This document shows, piece after piece, positions 16,990-24,105 of a DNA stretch of 64,000 bases. This DNA comes from Verrucosispora sioxanthis (GTDB lineage: Bacteria; Actinomycetota; Actinomycetes; Mycobacteriales; Micromonosporaceae). The notes under the pieces were generated by a model. That model searched no databases. It saw only the letters and a program-made list of their open reading frames with translations, and was not told where the DNA came from. The stretch spans positions 62,001 to 126,000 of the forward strand of contig NZ_SAIY01000003.1 in the NCBI RefSeq assembly GCF_010560025.1. Reading direction: 5' to 3'. Position numbers and translations under genes: made by a program. Every line of letters begins with the position of its first letter. Position 1 is the first letter of the stretch.

Positions 16990-17158
16990 CGATGGCGCTC
17001 TGCCAGCCCGCGTACTGGTCACCGGCGGCGCCGCTGCGGCGCTGCAACCGGCGCAACGCGGCCAGGAGCACCTCGCTCGGCACGGCGTCCAGCGCGACCA
17101 GGTCGACGTCGGTCAGATCGATCAGATCGGAGCGCAACGAGTCCTCCCCGGTGTCCAT
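16976..17158 (-). CDS. fxsA: FxSxx-COOH-type precursor peptide, WxSxx variant
   Basis: 60 residues from the ATG at 17156-17158. The leader SDLIDLTDVDLVALDAVPSE followed by a short Arg-rich helix (LLAALRRLQRR) matches the family layout, and the C-terminus reads QYAGWQSAIDGDD. Family members end exactly at Phe-x-Ser-x-x; here the aromatic residue is Trp and four further residues (Asp-Gly-Asp-Asp) follow. The expected substrate of the radical-SAM enzyme is the Trp-Gln-Ser segment at residues 52-54. The final codons overlap the fxsT start. It is divergent from fxsB. Confidence 0.85.
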   Translation of the reverse strand: MDTGEDSLRSDLIDLTDVDLVALDAVPSEVLLAALRRLQRRSGAAGDQYAGWQSAIDGDD

Positions 17159-17436
17159 TGCCCGATCACCGCCTGTCTGCCTCTCGCACAATGATCGCGT
17201 CGCAGGTGCGGACGTCGACGTTGGCCAGATCCGCTGCGTACGCCCATGATAACGGTATGACGTGGTCGCCAGACGGCCGTACGCGGGCCGGGCCACTCTC
17301 CCGCCGCGACGGTCCGGCCGCGGACCGGCGACCCCGGATCAGGTCAAACACGGCGAACAGAGCGTCATGCGTCGATGTATGCTGTGGACCCGTCGCCCCC
17401 GGCCGACCGGCCGCAGCCAGGACGGTGAAACGCCTG
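17159..17436. promoter_or_regulatory. Divergent intergenic region between fxsA and fxsB
   Basis: 278 bp shared by the two arms of the peptide locus. On the plus strand, TATGCT at 17378-17383 is a possible -10 for fxsB. On the minus strand, TATCAT (17251 to 17246) is a possible -10 for fxsA. Neither has a good -35 box. No long inverted repeat is visible. Confidence 0.35.
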
Positions 17437-18633
17437 ATGCCCGGATCCGACGGCCACCGGTCAACCGGCGGCACCGCCACCCACCCCGCGCCACCCGTCG
17501 CCTTCCGCCAGTTCGTGCTCAAGCTGCACAGCCGCTGCGACCTGGCCTGCGACCACTGCTACGTCTACACGATGGCCGACCAGCGGTGGCGGGACCTGCC
17601 CCGGACCATGCCACCCGAGGTGCTCGACGCGACCGCCCGGCGCATCGGCGAACACGCCCGGGCACACCGGCTCGACCGGGTGTCGGTGATCCTGCACGGC
17701 GGCGAGCCGCTGCTGGCCGGCCCGGAACGCGTCGAGGCGGCCGTGTCGGTCATCCGACAGGGCGTGGCACCGGTGCCGGTACGGATGACCGTGCAGACGA
17801 ACGCCATCCGGCTGGACGAGCGGTACCTCAGCCTGTTCGACCGGCTCGACGTGCGGCTCAGCGTCAGCCTCGACGGCGACCGGGCCGCGCACGACCGGCA
17901 TCGGCGCGGGCCCGACGGACAGGGCAGCCACGCCCGCGTCGTGGCCGCGCTGCGGCGCCTCACCGCGGGCTACCCGCACCTGTTCAACGGGCTGCTGTGC
18001 ACGGTGGACCTGCGCAACGACCCGGTCGCCACCTATCTCAGTCTGCTCGAACACCGGCCGTCGACGATCGACTTCCTGCTACCGCACGGCACCTGGCACA
18101 CTCCCCCGCCCGGACGCCCGGCCGATCCTCGACGGACCCCGTACGCGCGCTGGCTGATCTCGGTGTTCGACAGGTGGTACCACGCGCCGGTCCCGCCGGT
18201 CCGGATCCGCCTCTTCGACGAGATCATCCAACTGCTGCTCGGCGGCGCCTCCCACCTGGCCGGCGTCGGCCTGAGTCCGGTGGTGGTGGCGGTGGTGCAG
18301 ACCGATGGTCGGATCGAGATGGACGACACCCTCGCCGCCGCCTACGCCGGCGCGGCGGGTACCGGGCTGCACGTGCAGCGGGATCCGTTCGACGTCGCCC
18401 TCGCCCTGCCGGCGGTGCGGGCCCAGCAGAGCGGCGCGGCGGCGCTCTGCGCCACGTGTGGCGCATGCGACCTGCGGCGGGTCTGTGGTGGCGGGCTGCG
18501 CACCCACCGCTGGCGGGCAGACAACGGCTTCGACAACCCCTCGGTCTACTGCCCCGACCTGTACGCCCTGATCGACCACATTCGTCAGACGGTCCGTCGG
18601 GACGTGGCGACGCTGCCCCGGGCGACCCGTTGA
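17437..18633 (+). CDS. fxsB: FxsB radical SAM/SPASM peptide maturase
   Basis: 398 residues from the ATG at 17437; a GTG four codons earlier (17425) is possible. The radical-SAM cluster motif is C34-x3-C38-x2-C41 (CDLACDHCYVY), and HGGEPLL is the SAM-contacting GGE motif. The C-terminal SPASM-like region has Cys338, Cys341, Cys344, Cys350 and Cys372, enough for auxiliary iron-sulfur ligation. FxsB-class enzymes join an aromatic side chain to a nearby residue in the precursor C-terminus, giving a small cyclophane (family knowledge). Its substrate here should be the divergent fxsA product. It is followed closely by the HExxH gene, so the two are probably one operon. Confidence 0.95.
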   Translation: MPGSDGHRSTGGTATHPAPPVAFRQFVLKLHSRCDLACDHCYVYTMADQRWRDLPRTMPPEVLDATARRIGEHARAHRLDRVSVILHGGEPLLAGPERVEAAVSVIRQGVAPVPVRMTVQTNAIRLDERYLSLFDRLDVRLSVSLDGDRAAHDRHRRGPDGQGSHARVVAALRRLTAGYPHLFNGLLCTVDLRNDPVATYLSLLEHRPSTIDFLLPHGTWHTPPPGRPADPRRTPYARWLISVFDRWYHAPVPPVRIRLFDEIIQLLLGGASHLAGVGLSPVVVAVVQTDGRIEMDDTLAAAYAGAAGTGLHVQRDPFDVALALPAVRAQQSGAAALCATCGACDLRRVCGGGLRTHRWRADNGFDNPSVYCPDLYALIDHIRQTVRRDVATLPRATR

Positions 18634-18650
18634 TTCCGTCGGTACACCGG

Positions 18651-19946
18651 ATGCCGCGGTCGGTCCTGGCCGAACTCGCCGCCGGCCGGGGCGGTGTGGC
18701 GGCGGTGACGTGGCTGCGGGCCGCCCAGCACAGCAAGATCCTCCTGCTGGTACGCGCCCTGCTGCTGCTGGTACGCGAGACGGCGCACCCGGATCGGGCG
18801 GTGGTCGAGACGGCGTACCGGGTGCTGGCCGAGGTTCCCACGCCGGACCGCGTGGCCGCGCTCTCCCATCCGCCCGTCGCCGCGTGGGCGTTCGGCACCG
18901 TGTCGCTGCTGGAGACGGGCAACGCGTCGGCGGCACACCCCGGGCTGCTGGCCGCCGTGGCGGTCACCGCGGCCGTCCGTGCCGGCACCGAGGTCGAACT
19001 CGACGTCCCGCTGGCTCCCGGCGCCGACGGCCGGCTGGATCTGCCGGGCCTCGGCACGTTGACCCTCCCGGTCACCGCGACCCGGGCTCGGGTCCGCACC
19101 TGCGGCGGGCAGGCGTGGGTGATCGCCGCCGGCAAGCGGCTAGACATCGACACCGGTCGGTCGTCCGACCGCCGATGGCGGCCACTGTCCCGGCTGGACG
19201 TCGCACATGGTGGACTGGCGCTGTCGCTGCAGGTGGACACCCGGACCTGGCGGTACGTACCCGGAGTGGGCACCGACCACGACCGCGGCGGTACCCCGAC
19301 CGACGCCTGGCGGTCACGCCTCGACGGTGCGTGGCGAATTCTGGTCGACCACCACCGACCGGTCGCCGAGGAGATCTCCGCCCTGCTGCGTGCCCTGGTG
19401 CCGATCCGCGCGCCCCGGATGAGCACCCGCAGCGGCACCTTCCACCACGCCTTCGGGTCGGTGGCCATGTCGCTGCCACCGGATGCCCGGTCGACGGCCG
19501 TGGCGCTCGCGCACGAGATCCAGCACGCCAAACTGGCCGCGTTGACCGACATGTTCGCCACGCTGGAACCGGGCCCCGCCGAGCTGTTCTACGCACCGTG
19601 GCGGACCGACCCGCGGCCGTTGGACGGCCTGCTGCACGGGGCGTACGCCCACCTGGGGGTGGCGGGGTTCTGGCGTCGCCAGGCGCGGGTGACGGATTCG
19701 GGCGCGGCGCGGCACCACGCGGAGGTCCAGTTCGCCAGGTGGAGCAGAGCCGCCGCCGACACCGTCGCGGTGCTGGCCGCGCAGCGGCGACTCACCCCGG
19801 TGGGTCGACACCTGGTCGAGGGCATGGCCGGCGTACTCGACCGGTGGTTGGCGGAGCCGGTCGCCGCGCGGGCGGCCGCCGAGGCAAACCGACTGCTGGC
19901 CGCACACCGCAACCGGTGGGACCGGCACCGGGCACCGACCGGCTGA
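18651..19946 (+). CDS. HExxH-motif peptide-modifying enzyme (putative beta-hydroxylase)
   Basis: 431 residues from the ATG at 18651; a TTG at 18630 overlapping the fxsB stop would add seven residues and would couple translation. The N-terminus (VLAELAAGRGG, then AAQHSKILLL) and the motif LAHEIQHAKL, with HEIQH at residues 288-292, match the HExxH family found with FxsB enzymes. Characterised relatives are 2-oxoglutarate/Fe(II)-dependent peptide beta-hydroxylases rather than proteases. It lies immediately downstream of fxsB, so it should act on the FxsA core, where Asp and other residues follow the ring site. No signal peptide. Confidence 0.88.
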   Translation: MPRSVLAELAAGRGGVAAVTWLRAAQHSKILLLVRALLLLVRETAHPDRAVVETAYRVLAEVPTPDRVAALSHPPVAAWAFGTVSLLETGNASAAHPGLLAAVAVTAAVRAGTEVELDVPLAPGADGRLDLPGLGTLTLPVTATRARVRTCGGQAWVIAAGKRLDIDTGRSSDRRWRPLSRLDVAHGGLALSLQVDTRTWRYVPGVGTDHDRGGTPTDAWRSRLDGAWRILVDHHRPVAEEISALLRALVPIRAPRMSTRSGTFHHAFGSVAMSLPPDARSTAVALAHEIQHAKLAALTDMFATLEPGPAELFYAPWRTDPRPLDGLLHGAYAHLGVAGFWRRQARVTDSGAARHHAEVQFARWSRAAADTVAVLAAQRRLTPVGRHLVEGMAGVLDRWLAEPVAARAAAEANRLLAAHRNRWDRHRAPTG

Positions 19947-19969
19947 ACACCCGCCTCGCCGGCCTCAAC

Positions 19970-19975
19970 TACGCT
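19970..19975 (+). promoter_or_regulatory. -10 box TACGCT, probable leaderless promoter
   Basis: TACGCT ends 6 nt before the ATG at 19982, with no Shine-Dalgarno sequence between. This would make the TIR-like gene separately transcribed from fxsB although it follows the HExxH stop by only 35 nt. Confidence 0.45.
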
Positions 19976-19981
19976 GGGTTC

Positions 19982-20770
19982 ATGGGGGAGGACAGCGAGC
20001 AGCCTACGCGTCGTGAATGTTTCGTGATCGCCCCGATCGGTCCGGAGGACTCGGACATCCGCAGACGCAGCGACCAGATCCTCAAGCACGTGATCCGCCC
20101 GGTGGTGGAGGCGCGTGGCTTCGTCGCGATCCGTGGCGACGAGATCGAACGGGCCGGTCTGATCACCTCCCAGGTGCTGGACCGCATCATCCGCAACGAC
20201 CTGGTGATCGCCGACCTGACCGACCAGAACGCCAACGTCTTCTACGAGTTGGCGGTCCGGCACGCCCTGCGTAAACCGTTCGTCCAGTTGATGGCGAAGG
20301 ACCAGCAACTGCCCTTCGACGTGCACGGCATGCGGACGATCCTGGTCGACCACACCGACCTGGACAGCGTGCACGCCGCCAAGGAGCAGCTCGGCCGGGC
20401 CATCGACGCCATCGGCAGCGAGGCGGACATCGTCACCCCGATGTCGGTCGCCCTCACCCTGCAGGAGCTGCGCGGCTCGTCCAGCCCGCACGAGGCCGGT
20501 CTGTCCCAGGTCATCGAGACCCTGCCGCAGATGATGGACATTCTCCAGGACCTGCAACGTCACCTCGGGGCCGGCGTGGTCGGCGTGACCGCGACGGAGG
20601 ACGACGATCATCGCCGGCTGCGGACGATGGTCGAGTCGCTGGCATCCCGTGGCGGGGTCACCGAGGACGATCTCGCCGGACTGCTCGGTGGCGGCAGCAG
20701 CAAGTTCGAACGGTGGGTGGAGAACCTGATCCAGCGGGCACGCAGCTCGAACAACCATCGGCCCGTCTGA
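19982..20770 (+). CDS. TIR-like/nucleoside deoxyribosyltransferase-like protein
   Basis: 262 residues. The N-terminal 120 residues read CFVIAPIGPEDSDIRRRSDQ, a strand-helix Rossmann start, and later VIADLTDQNANVFYELAVRHA. That Asp-Leu-Thr/Asn-x-Asn-Val-Phe-Tyr-Glu-Leu signature is typical of nucleoside 2-deoxyribosyltransferase-like and TIR-like folds, whose Glu acts on a nucleotide or NAD. The C-terminal 100 residues are helical and unrecognised. FxSxx loci often encode a TIR-like component (FxsC), and this could fill that slot, although its sequence looks closer to the deoxyribosyltransferase group. Confidence 0.75.
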   Translation: MGEDSEQPTRRECFVIAPIGPEDSDIRRRSDQILKHVIRPVVEARGFVAIRGDEIERAGLITSQVLDRIIRNDLVIADLTDQNANVFYELAVRHALRKPFVQLMAKDQQLPFDVHGMRTILVDHTDLDSVHAAKEQLGRAIDAIGSEADIVTPMSVALTLQELRGSSSPHEAGLSQVIETLPQMMDILQDLQRHLGAGVVGVTATEDDDHRRLRTMVESLASRGGVTEDDLAGLLGGGSSKFERWVENLIQRARSSNNHRPV

Positions 20771-20773
20771 GCG

Positions 20774-20820
20774 GGACCCGCCGGCCGGCGCAACGCTTGG
20801 TGGCGGAGCCGGCCGGGTCC
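20774..20820. terminator. Hairpin between convergent genes
   Basis: GGACCCGCCGGC pairs with GCCGGCCGGGTCC across a loop of about 20 nt, with one bulge. There is no U-tract. It sits in the 61-nt gap between the convergent TIR-like and esterase genes, so a bidirectional terminator is likely. Confidence 0.45.
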
Positions 20821-20831
20821 GACGGGTCGGT

Positions 20832-21950
20832 TCAGCCCGGCAGGGGGTGGATCGGGGTGACCGTCGGGACGAAGGCGATCGCGTCGAAGCTGCCCGCCAG
20901 CGAGGGCAGCTCGTAGTAGTGCTGCTCGTCGTGGTCCGCCTGGTAGAGACCGGAGATCAGTCGGGTACGCCACGGTCGTCCGGGCCGGTCCGCGAGGTCG
21001 GCGGGTACGGCGGAACGCAGGTCGATGATCCGCGCACCACCGCCCTGGAGCAGCACCGCGTCCAGTGACGCTCCGACGGGGCGCGGAACGTCCCGGCCGG
21101 GGATGCCGCCGTGGCCGAAGGTGACGTGGACGGCCGCGTAATCGCTGCCCAGGGCCGCCCGCAGATGGGCACCCAGCATGGTCGCGCCGTGCGCCGCGAC
21201 GTGGGCGCTGCCCTCCCAGAACACCACCCGGTCGCCGCTGACCCGCTGGTGATCGAGGAGTCGCTCGGCGGCGGCGCGCTCCTCCGCTGCCGCGTCGTAC
21301 CCGGCGCCGAGGGCGTGCGCGTGGAAGTCGACGATCCCCTCGATGAGCCGTAGCGCCTCGTCACGTCCCGGGCTGTCGGGCAGGTGGGCGGCCAGGTCGC
21401 GGGCGGTGCGGGCGAGGTCGACGAAGGGCACGCCGGGGTGGGTGCCGTGCAGGCGTTGGACGTGCTCACCGTTGTCGTGGGCGGTACGGATGACGTCGAA
21501 CATCTCGCCGATCCGCGTCGCGGTCGCGGGTTCCGCCGGGGCGAGCAGCGCCACGACCCGTTCGTAGTCGGCGGGCAGCGCACGTCGTCCGTTGACGGCG
21601 ATGACGCGTACCGGATCGTCCGGGTGATGCTCGTTGTGCCGGCGCAGCCGGACGAGCGCGTCGCGCATCTCGACCGTCCGCCACGGACCCCACGCCTGGT
21701 GGAGCGCGGCGGCCAGGTCGAGGTCCGCGCCCCGGACGTACCGGTCGTAGAGGTCACCCACCCGCTGGTTGTCGAGCAGGGCGACGACCCGGAATCCGCG
21801 CCGAATCAACTCGTGGGTGGTTTCCTCGACCAGCCGGAAGGTCTCGGTGGCCTCTCGGGTACTCGTCCCGAGGCCGACGATGGTGGCCGTCTCGACGAGG
21901 GCGGCAAGCCGCTGGGCGGACGACGGGACCGGAGTTCGGAGATCACTCAT
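20832..21950 (-). CDS. Erythromycin-esterase-like protein
   Basis: 372 residues, ATG at 21948-21950. The start region IVGLGTSTREATETFRLVEE and FRVVALLDNQ, then NEHHPDDPVRVIAVNG and the later HVAAHGATMLGAHLRAALG follow the erythromycin esterase (EreA/EreB) fold, including the conserved His and Glu positions (FWEGSAHVAAHG). Known members open the macrolide lactone, but many family members have other or unknown substrates, so resistance should not be assumed. It lies downstream of the MerR gene and has a copy of the same operator in its promoter region (21966-21990). Confidence 0.85.
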   Translation of the reverse strand: MSDLRTPVPSSAQRLAALVETATIVGLGTSTREATETFRLVEETTHELIRRGFRVVALLDNQRVGDLYDRYVRGADLDLAAALHQAWGPWRTVEMRDALVRLRRHNEHHPDDPVRVIAVNGRRALPADYERVVALLAPAEPATATRIGEMFDVIRTAHDNGEHVQRLHGTHPGVPFVDLARTARDLAAHLPDSPGRDEALRLIEGIVDFHAHALGAGYDAAAEERAAAERLLDHQRVSGDRVVFWEGSAHVAAHGATMLGAHLRAALGSDYAAVHVTFGHGGIPGRDVPRPVGASLDAVLLQGGGARIIDLRSAVPADLADRPGRPWRTRLISGLYQADHDEQHYYELPSLAGSFDAIAFVPTVTPIHPLPG

Positions 21951-21965
21951 GCACCCGACGATCGG

Positions 21966-21990
21966 GGTTCAACATATGGTGAAGTCAAGT
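21966..21990 (-). promoter_or_regulatory. MerR operator copy 2, before the esterase gene
   Basis: The minus strand reads TTGACTTCACCATATG followed by TTGAAC. It differs by one base from the operator at 22433-22457 across 25 nt and has the same orientation relative to its target gene, about 16-40 nt upstream of the start codon. The central 16 nt form an imperfect TTCAmCATATGTTGAA palindrome. Confidence 0.65.
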
Positions 21991-22019
21991 CCGCGACGAC
22001 TGCCACCTTCGCGGAACGA

Positions 22020-22409
22020 TCACCGCGCGGGATCGTTCCGCCCGATCTCGCACAGCCGGGTGCCCGACCCCATCGCCGCGAGCTGCGCCTTGAGGTCGCG
22101 AACCCGCTCCTCGACCTCGGTCACCAGCCGACGGGCGACATCCGCCCACTCGTCGGGCGTCGGGTCGGCCGACAGGCCGGCGAAGAGTGCGGCGATCTCG
22201 CGGACACTCAGCCCAGCTCGCTGGGCGAGTTTGGCGACCTGGATCCGGCACGCTGCGGAACCGTCGAAGCGACGTTGATTGCCGGCGGTGCGTACCGCGT
22301 TGATGACCCCGTGGTTGTCGTAAAACCGCACGGCCGACGGCGCGACGCCGCTGTCGACGGCGACCTCACTGACGCTGAACGTGCGAGGCGGACCCGTGAG
22401 CACTGTCAT
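22020..22409 (-). CDS. MerR-family (SoxR-like) transcriptional regulator
   Basis: 129 residues, ATG at 22407-22409. The N-terminal winged helix shows FSVSEVAVDSGVAPSAVRFYDNHG and NQRRFDGSAACRIQVAKLAQ, as in MerR/SoxR proteins, followed by a dimerisation helix (about 85-115). A SoxR [2Fe-2S] cluster needs four clustered cysteines near the C-terminus; here only one is seen (RLCEIG), so redox sensing by a cluster is unlikely. It lies between two copies of the same operator and should control both the esterase and the FMN reductase, plus itself. Confidence 0.9.
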   Translation of the reverse strand: MTVLTGPPRTFSVSEVAVDSGVAPSAVRFYDNHGVINAVRTAGNQRRFDGSAACRIQVAKLAQRAGLSVREIAALFAGLSADPTPDEWADVARRLVTEVEERVRDLKAQLAAMGSGTRLCEIGRNDPAR

Positions 22410-22432
22410 GAACGCAGGGTAGGCACACCAGG

Positions 22433-22457
22433 ACTTGACTTCAACATATGTTGAACC
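22433..22457 (+). promoter_or_regulatory. MerR operator copy 1, between merR and the FMN reductase
   Basis: TTCAACATATGTTGAA at 22440-22455 is a perfect 16-bp palindrome, preceded by TTGACT (22435-22440). It sits 24 nt from the merR start and 18 nt from the reductase start, so it can control both directions. A one-mismatch copy precedes the esterase gene. Confidence 0.75.
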
Positions 22458-22472
22458 TGCACGGTCTCGGAC

Positions 22473-23087
22473 ATGGCTATTTCGACCGACCAGCACAGCA
22501 GCCTCTCCCCCGCCACCGGCCAGCGGGTGGCCGTGATCTCGGGCAGCGTCCGCAAGGACCGGATGGGCCCGACGATCGCCCAGTGGGTGGCCGCCGCACT
22601 CGACCCTGCCGGCGCGCTCGACCCTGCGCAACTCGACCTGATCGACGTTGCCCACGTCGAGCTGCCCGACGACAGCCTCCTCTACCCTGGCGGCGGGCCG
22701 AAGAGCGAGGTCGCCGACCGGATCGCCGCCGCCGACGCGTTCGTGTTCGTCACGCCGGAGTACAACCACAGCTACCCCGCCTCGCTGAAACGTCTGATCG
22801 ACTGGCACTACGGCGAGTGGCGGGTCAAGCCGGCGACGATCGTGGCCTACGGCGTCCACGGCGGATACGCGGCGATCGAGCACCTGCGCGGGGTGCTCGC
22901 CGAACTCAGCGTGGTGACCACCCGCCGGGCCCTGGGCCTGCGGGCACCGTGGACGTCGCTCGACGATCATGGTCGCTACGTTCCGGACGCGGAGCTCTCC
23001 CGTGGCCTGACCGCGAGCCTGACCGAACTGCGCTGGTGGGCGCAGGTGCTGGCCGACGCTCGTCGGGACCGCCCCCTCACGATCTGA
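22473..23087 (+). CDS. NADPH-dependent FMN reductase family protein
   Basis: 204 residues, ATG at 22473. The flavodoxin-like fold is shown by VAVISGSVRKDRMG (phosphate-binding loop) and the family signature FVTPEYNHSYPASLKRLIDW. Members reduce FMN, azo dyes or quinones with NAD(P)H. The gene is divergent from a MerR regulator across a palindromic operator, so it is probably induced by the compound or stress that the MerR protein senses. The first 17 residues precede the core fold. Confidence 0.92.
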   Translation: MAISTDQHSSLSPATGQRVAVISGSVRKDRMGPTIAQWVAAALDPAGALDPAQLDLIDVAHVELPDDSLLYPGGGPKSEVADRIAAADAFVFVTPEYNHSYPASLKRLIDWHYGEWRVKPATIVAYGVHGGYAAIEHLRGVLAELSVVTTRRALGLRAPWTSLDDHGRYVPDAELSRGLTASLTELRWWAQVLADARRDRPLTI

Positions 23088-23088
23088 T

Positions 23089-23119
23089 CGCGGAGCCGGT
23101 CTTCGGTCACGGCTTCGCG
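23089..23119. terminator. Hairpin between convergent reductase and lysR genes
   Basis: CGCGGAGCCG and CGGCTTCGCG pair (one G-T wobble) across an 11-nt loop, immediately after the reductase stop. No U-tract; probably serves both convergent genes. Confidence 0.5.
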
Positions 23120-23126
23120 GACGCAC

Positions 23127-24026
23127 TCAGCGGTCACTGCTCTCGCCGTCGGCGACGGGGACGTCCAGCTCGTTGAGGAACGCCGTCGCCGCCGGGGTGA
23201 GGGTGGTCCGGTTCCAGACGAGGTGTTCGATCCGGGCCGGGGCGTCCCGCACCGGAATGGTGACCACACCCGGCAGCTGCGGCGCGAAGGTCGACGGCAG
23301 CAGGGCGATGCCGAGCTGCCGACGGATGAGCCGGGTCATCATCGAGTCGACGGTACTCACCTCGAAGGCGACCTCGCGGTGCACTCCGGCGGCGGCGAAC
23401 GCCTGGTCGGACTGGGCCCGCCCCGCCGATCCCGCCGGCAGGTCCACGAACGTCTCGGTGGCCAGGCGAGCGAGGTCGACCTCGGCCTGCCCGGCAAGCG
23501 GATGTTCGGGGGCGACCACGGCCACCAACCGGTCGTACGCCAACTGTCGGGCGACCACCCCTTCGGGCCGGGCGGTCACCGGAAGTCCGAGAAATCCGAT
23601 GTCGACAGCACCTTCCTTGACCTGGTCGATGAGCTGTTCGCTGCCACCGACGCGCAGCCGGATACGGACGTGCGGATACCGCTGATGAAAGGCGTCAAGC
23701 GCGGCCGGGATGTCGACAGCGGCGACGGTCGGAATCATGCCGACGGTGAGTCGGCCCCGGATCTCCCCGACCGCCGAGGCGACCTCGGCGGCGGCCCGCT
23801 CGGCCGCGTCCAGGCACTGACGGGCCGCCGGGAGGAACGCCTCACCGGCCGGGGTCATCCGCACCCGGCGGCTGGTCCGGTCGAACAGGCGGGCGCCGAG
23901 TTCCCGTTCGAGGCGGGCGATCTGGTGGCTGAGCGCGGACTGGACGACCAGACAGCGCTCGGCCGCACGGGTGAAGTTCCGCGTCTCGGCGACGGCCACC
24001 ACGTACCGCAGCTGCTGAAGCTCCAT
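23127..24026 (-). CDS. LysR-family transcriptional regulator
   Basis: 299 residues, ATG at 24024-24026. The N-terminal helix-turn-helix is standard (LQQLRYVVAVAETRNFTRAAE, then SALSHQIARLERELGARLFDR). Residues 90-299 form the periplasmic-binding-protein-like effector domain (RGRLTVGMIPTVA). It is divergent from the EamA transporter; the intergenic region carries a T-N11-A type site. The transporter is the expected target. Confidence 0.95.
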   Translation of the reverse strand: MELQQLRYVVAVAETRNFTRAAERCLVVQSALSHQIARLERELGARLFDRTSRRVRMTPAGEAFLPAARQCLDAAERAAAEVASAVGEIRGRLTVGMIPTVAAVDIPAALDAFHQRYPHVRIRLRVGGSEQLIDQVKEGAVDIGFLGLPVTARPEGVVARQLAYDRLVAVVAPEHPLAGQAEVDLARLATETFVDLPAGSAGRAQSDQAFAAAGVHREVAFEVSTVDSMMTRLIRRQLGIALLPSTFAPQLPGVVTIPVRDAPARIEHLVWNRTTLTPAATAFLNELDVPVADGESSDR

Positions 24027-24049
24027 CCATCAATCGTGAATCGTGATGG
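24027..24049. promoter_or_regulatory. LysR-type operator (T-N11-A)
   Basis: CCATCA-N11-TGATGG directly upstream of the lysR start contains the TCA-N11-TGA arrangement typical of LysR activator boxes. A separate GTGAATC/GATTCAC pair spans from about 24036 to 24104 across the promoter region. Confidence 0.55.
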
Positions 24050-24105
24050 TTGGGTTGACAAGGATGTGTTGGACTCATCGGTTCGGCGCGTCGATCCTGA
24101 TTCAC

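Noticed and set aside
17166..17522. 118-codon minus-strand frame in the fxsA-fxsB intergenic region
   Set aside because: It covers the fxsB start and lacks a ribosome-binding site; composition is random-like.
20832..21950. Calling the esterase-like protein a macrolide resistance gene
   Set aside because: The fold is clear but many members have other substrates; no resistance neighbours.
22020..22409. MerR protein as a genuine SoxR redox sensor
   Set aside because: Only one C-terminal cysteine is visible where SoxR needs four for its iron-sulfur cluster.
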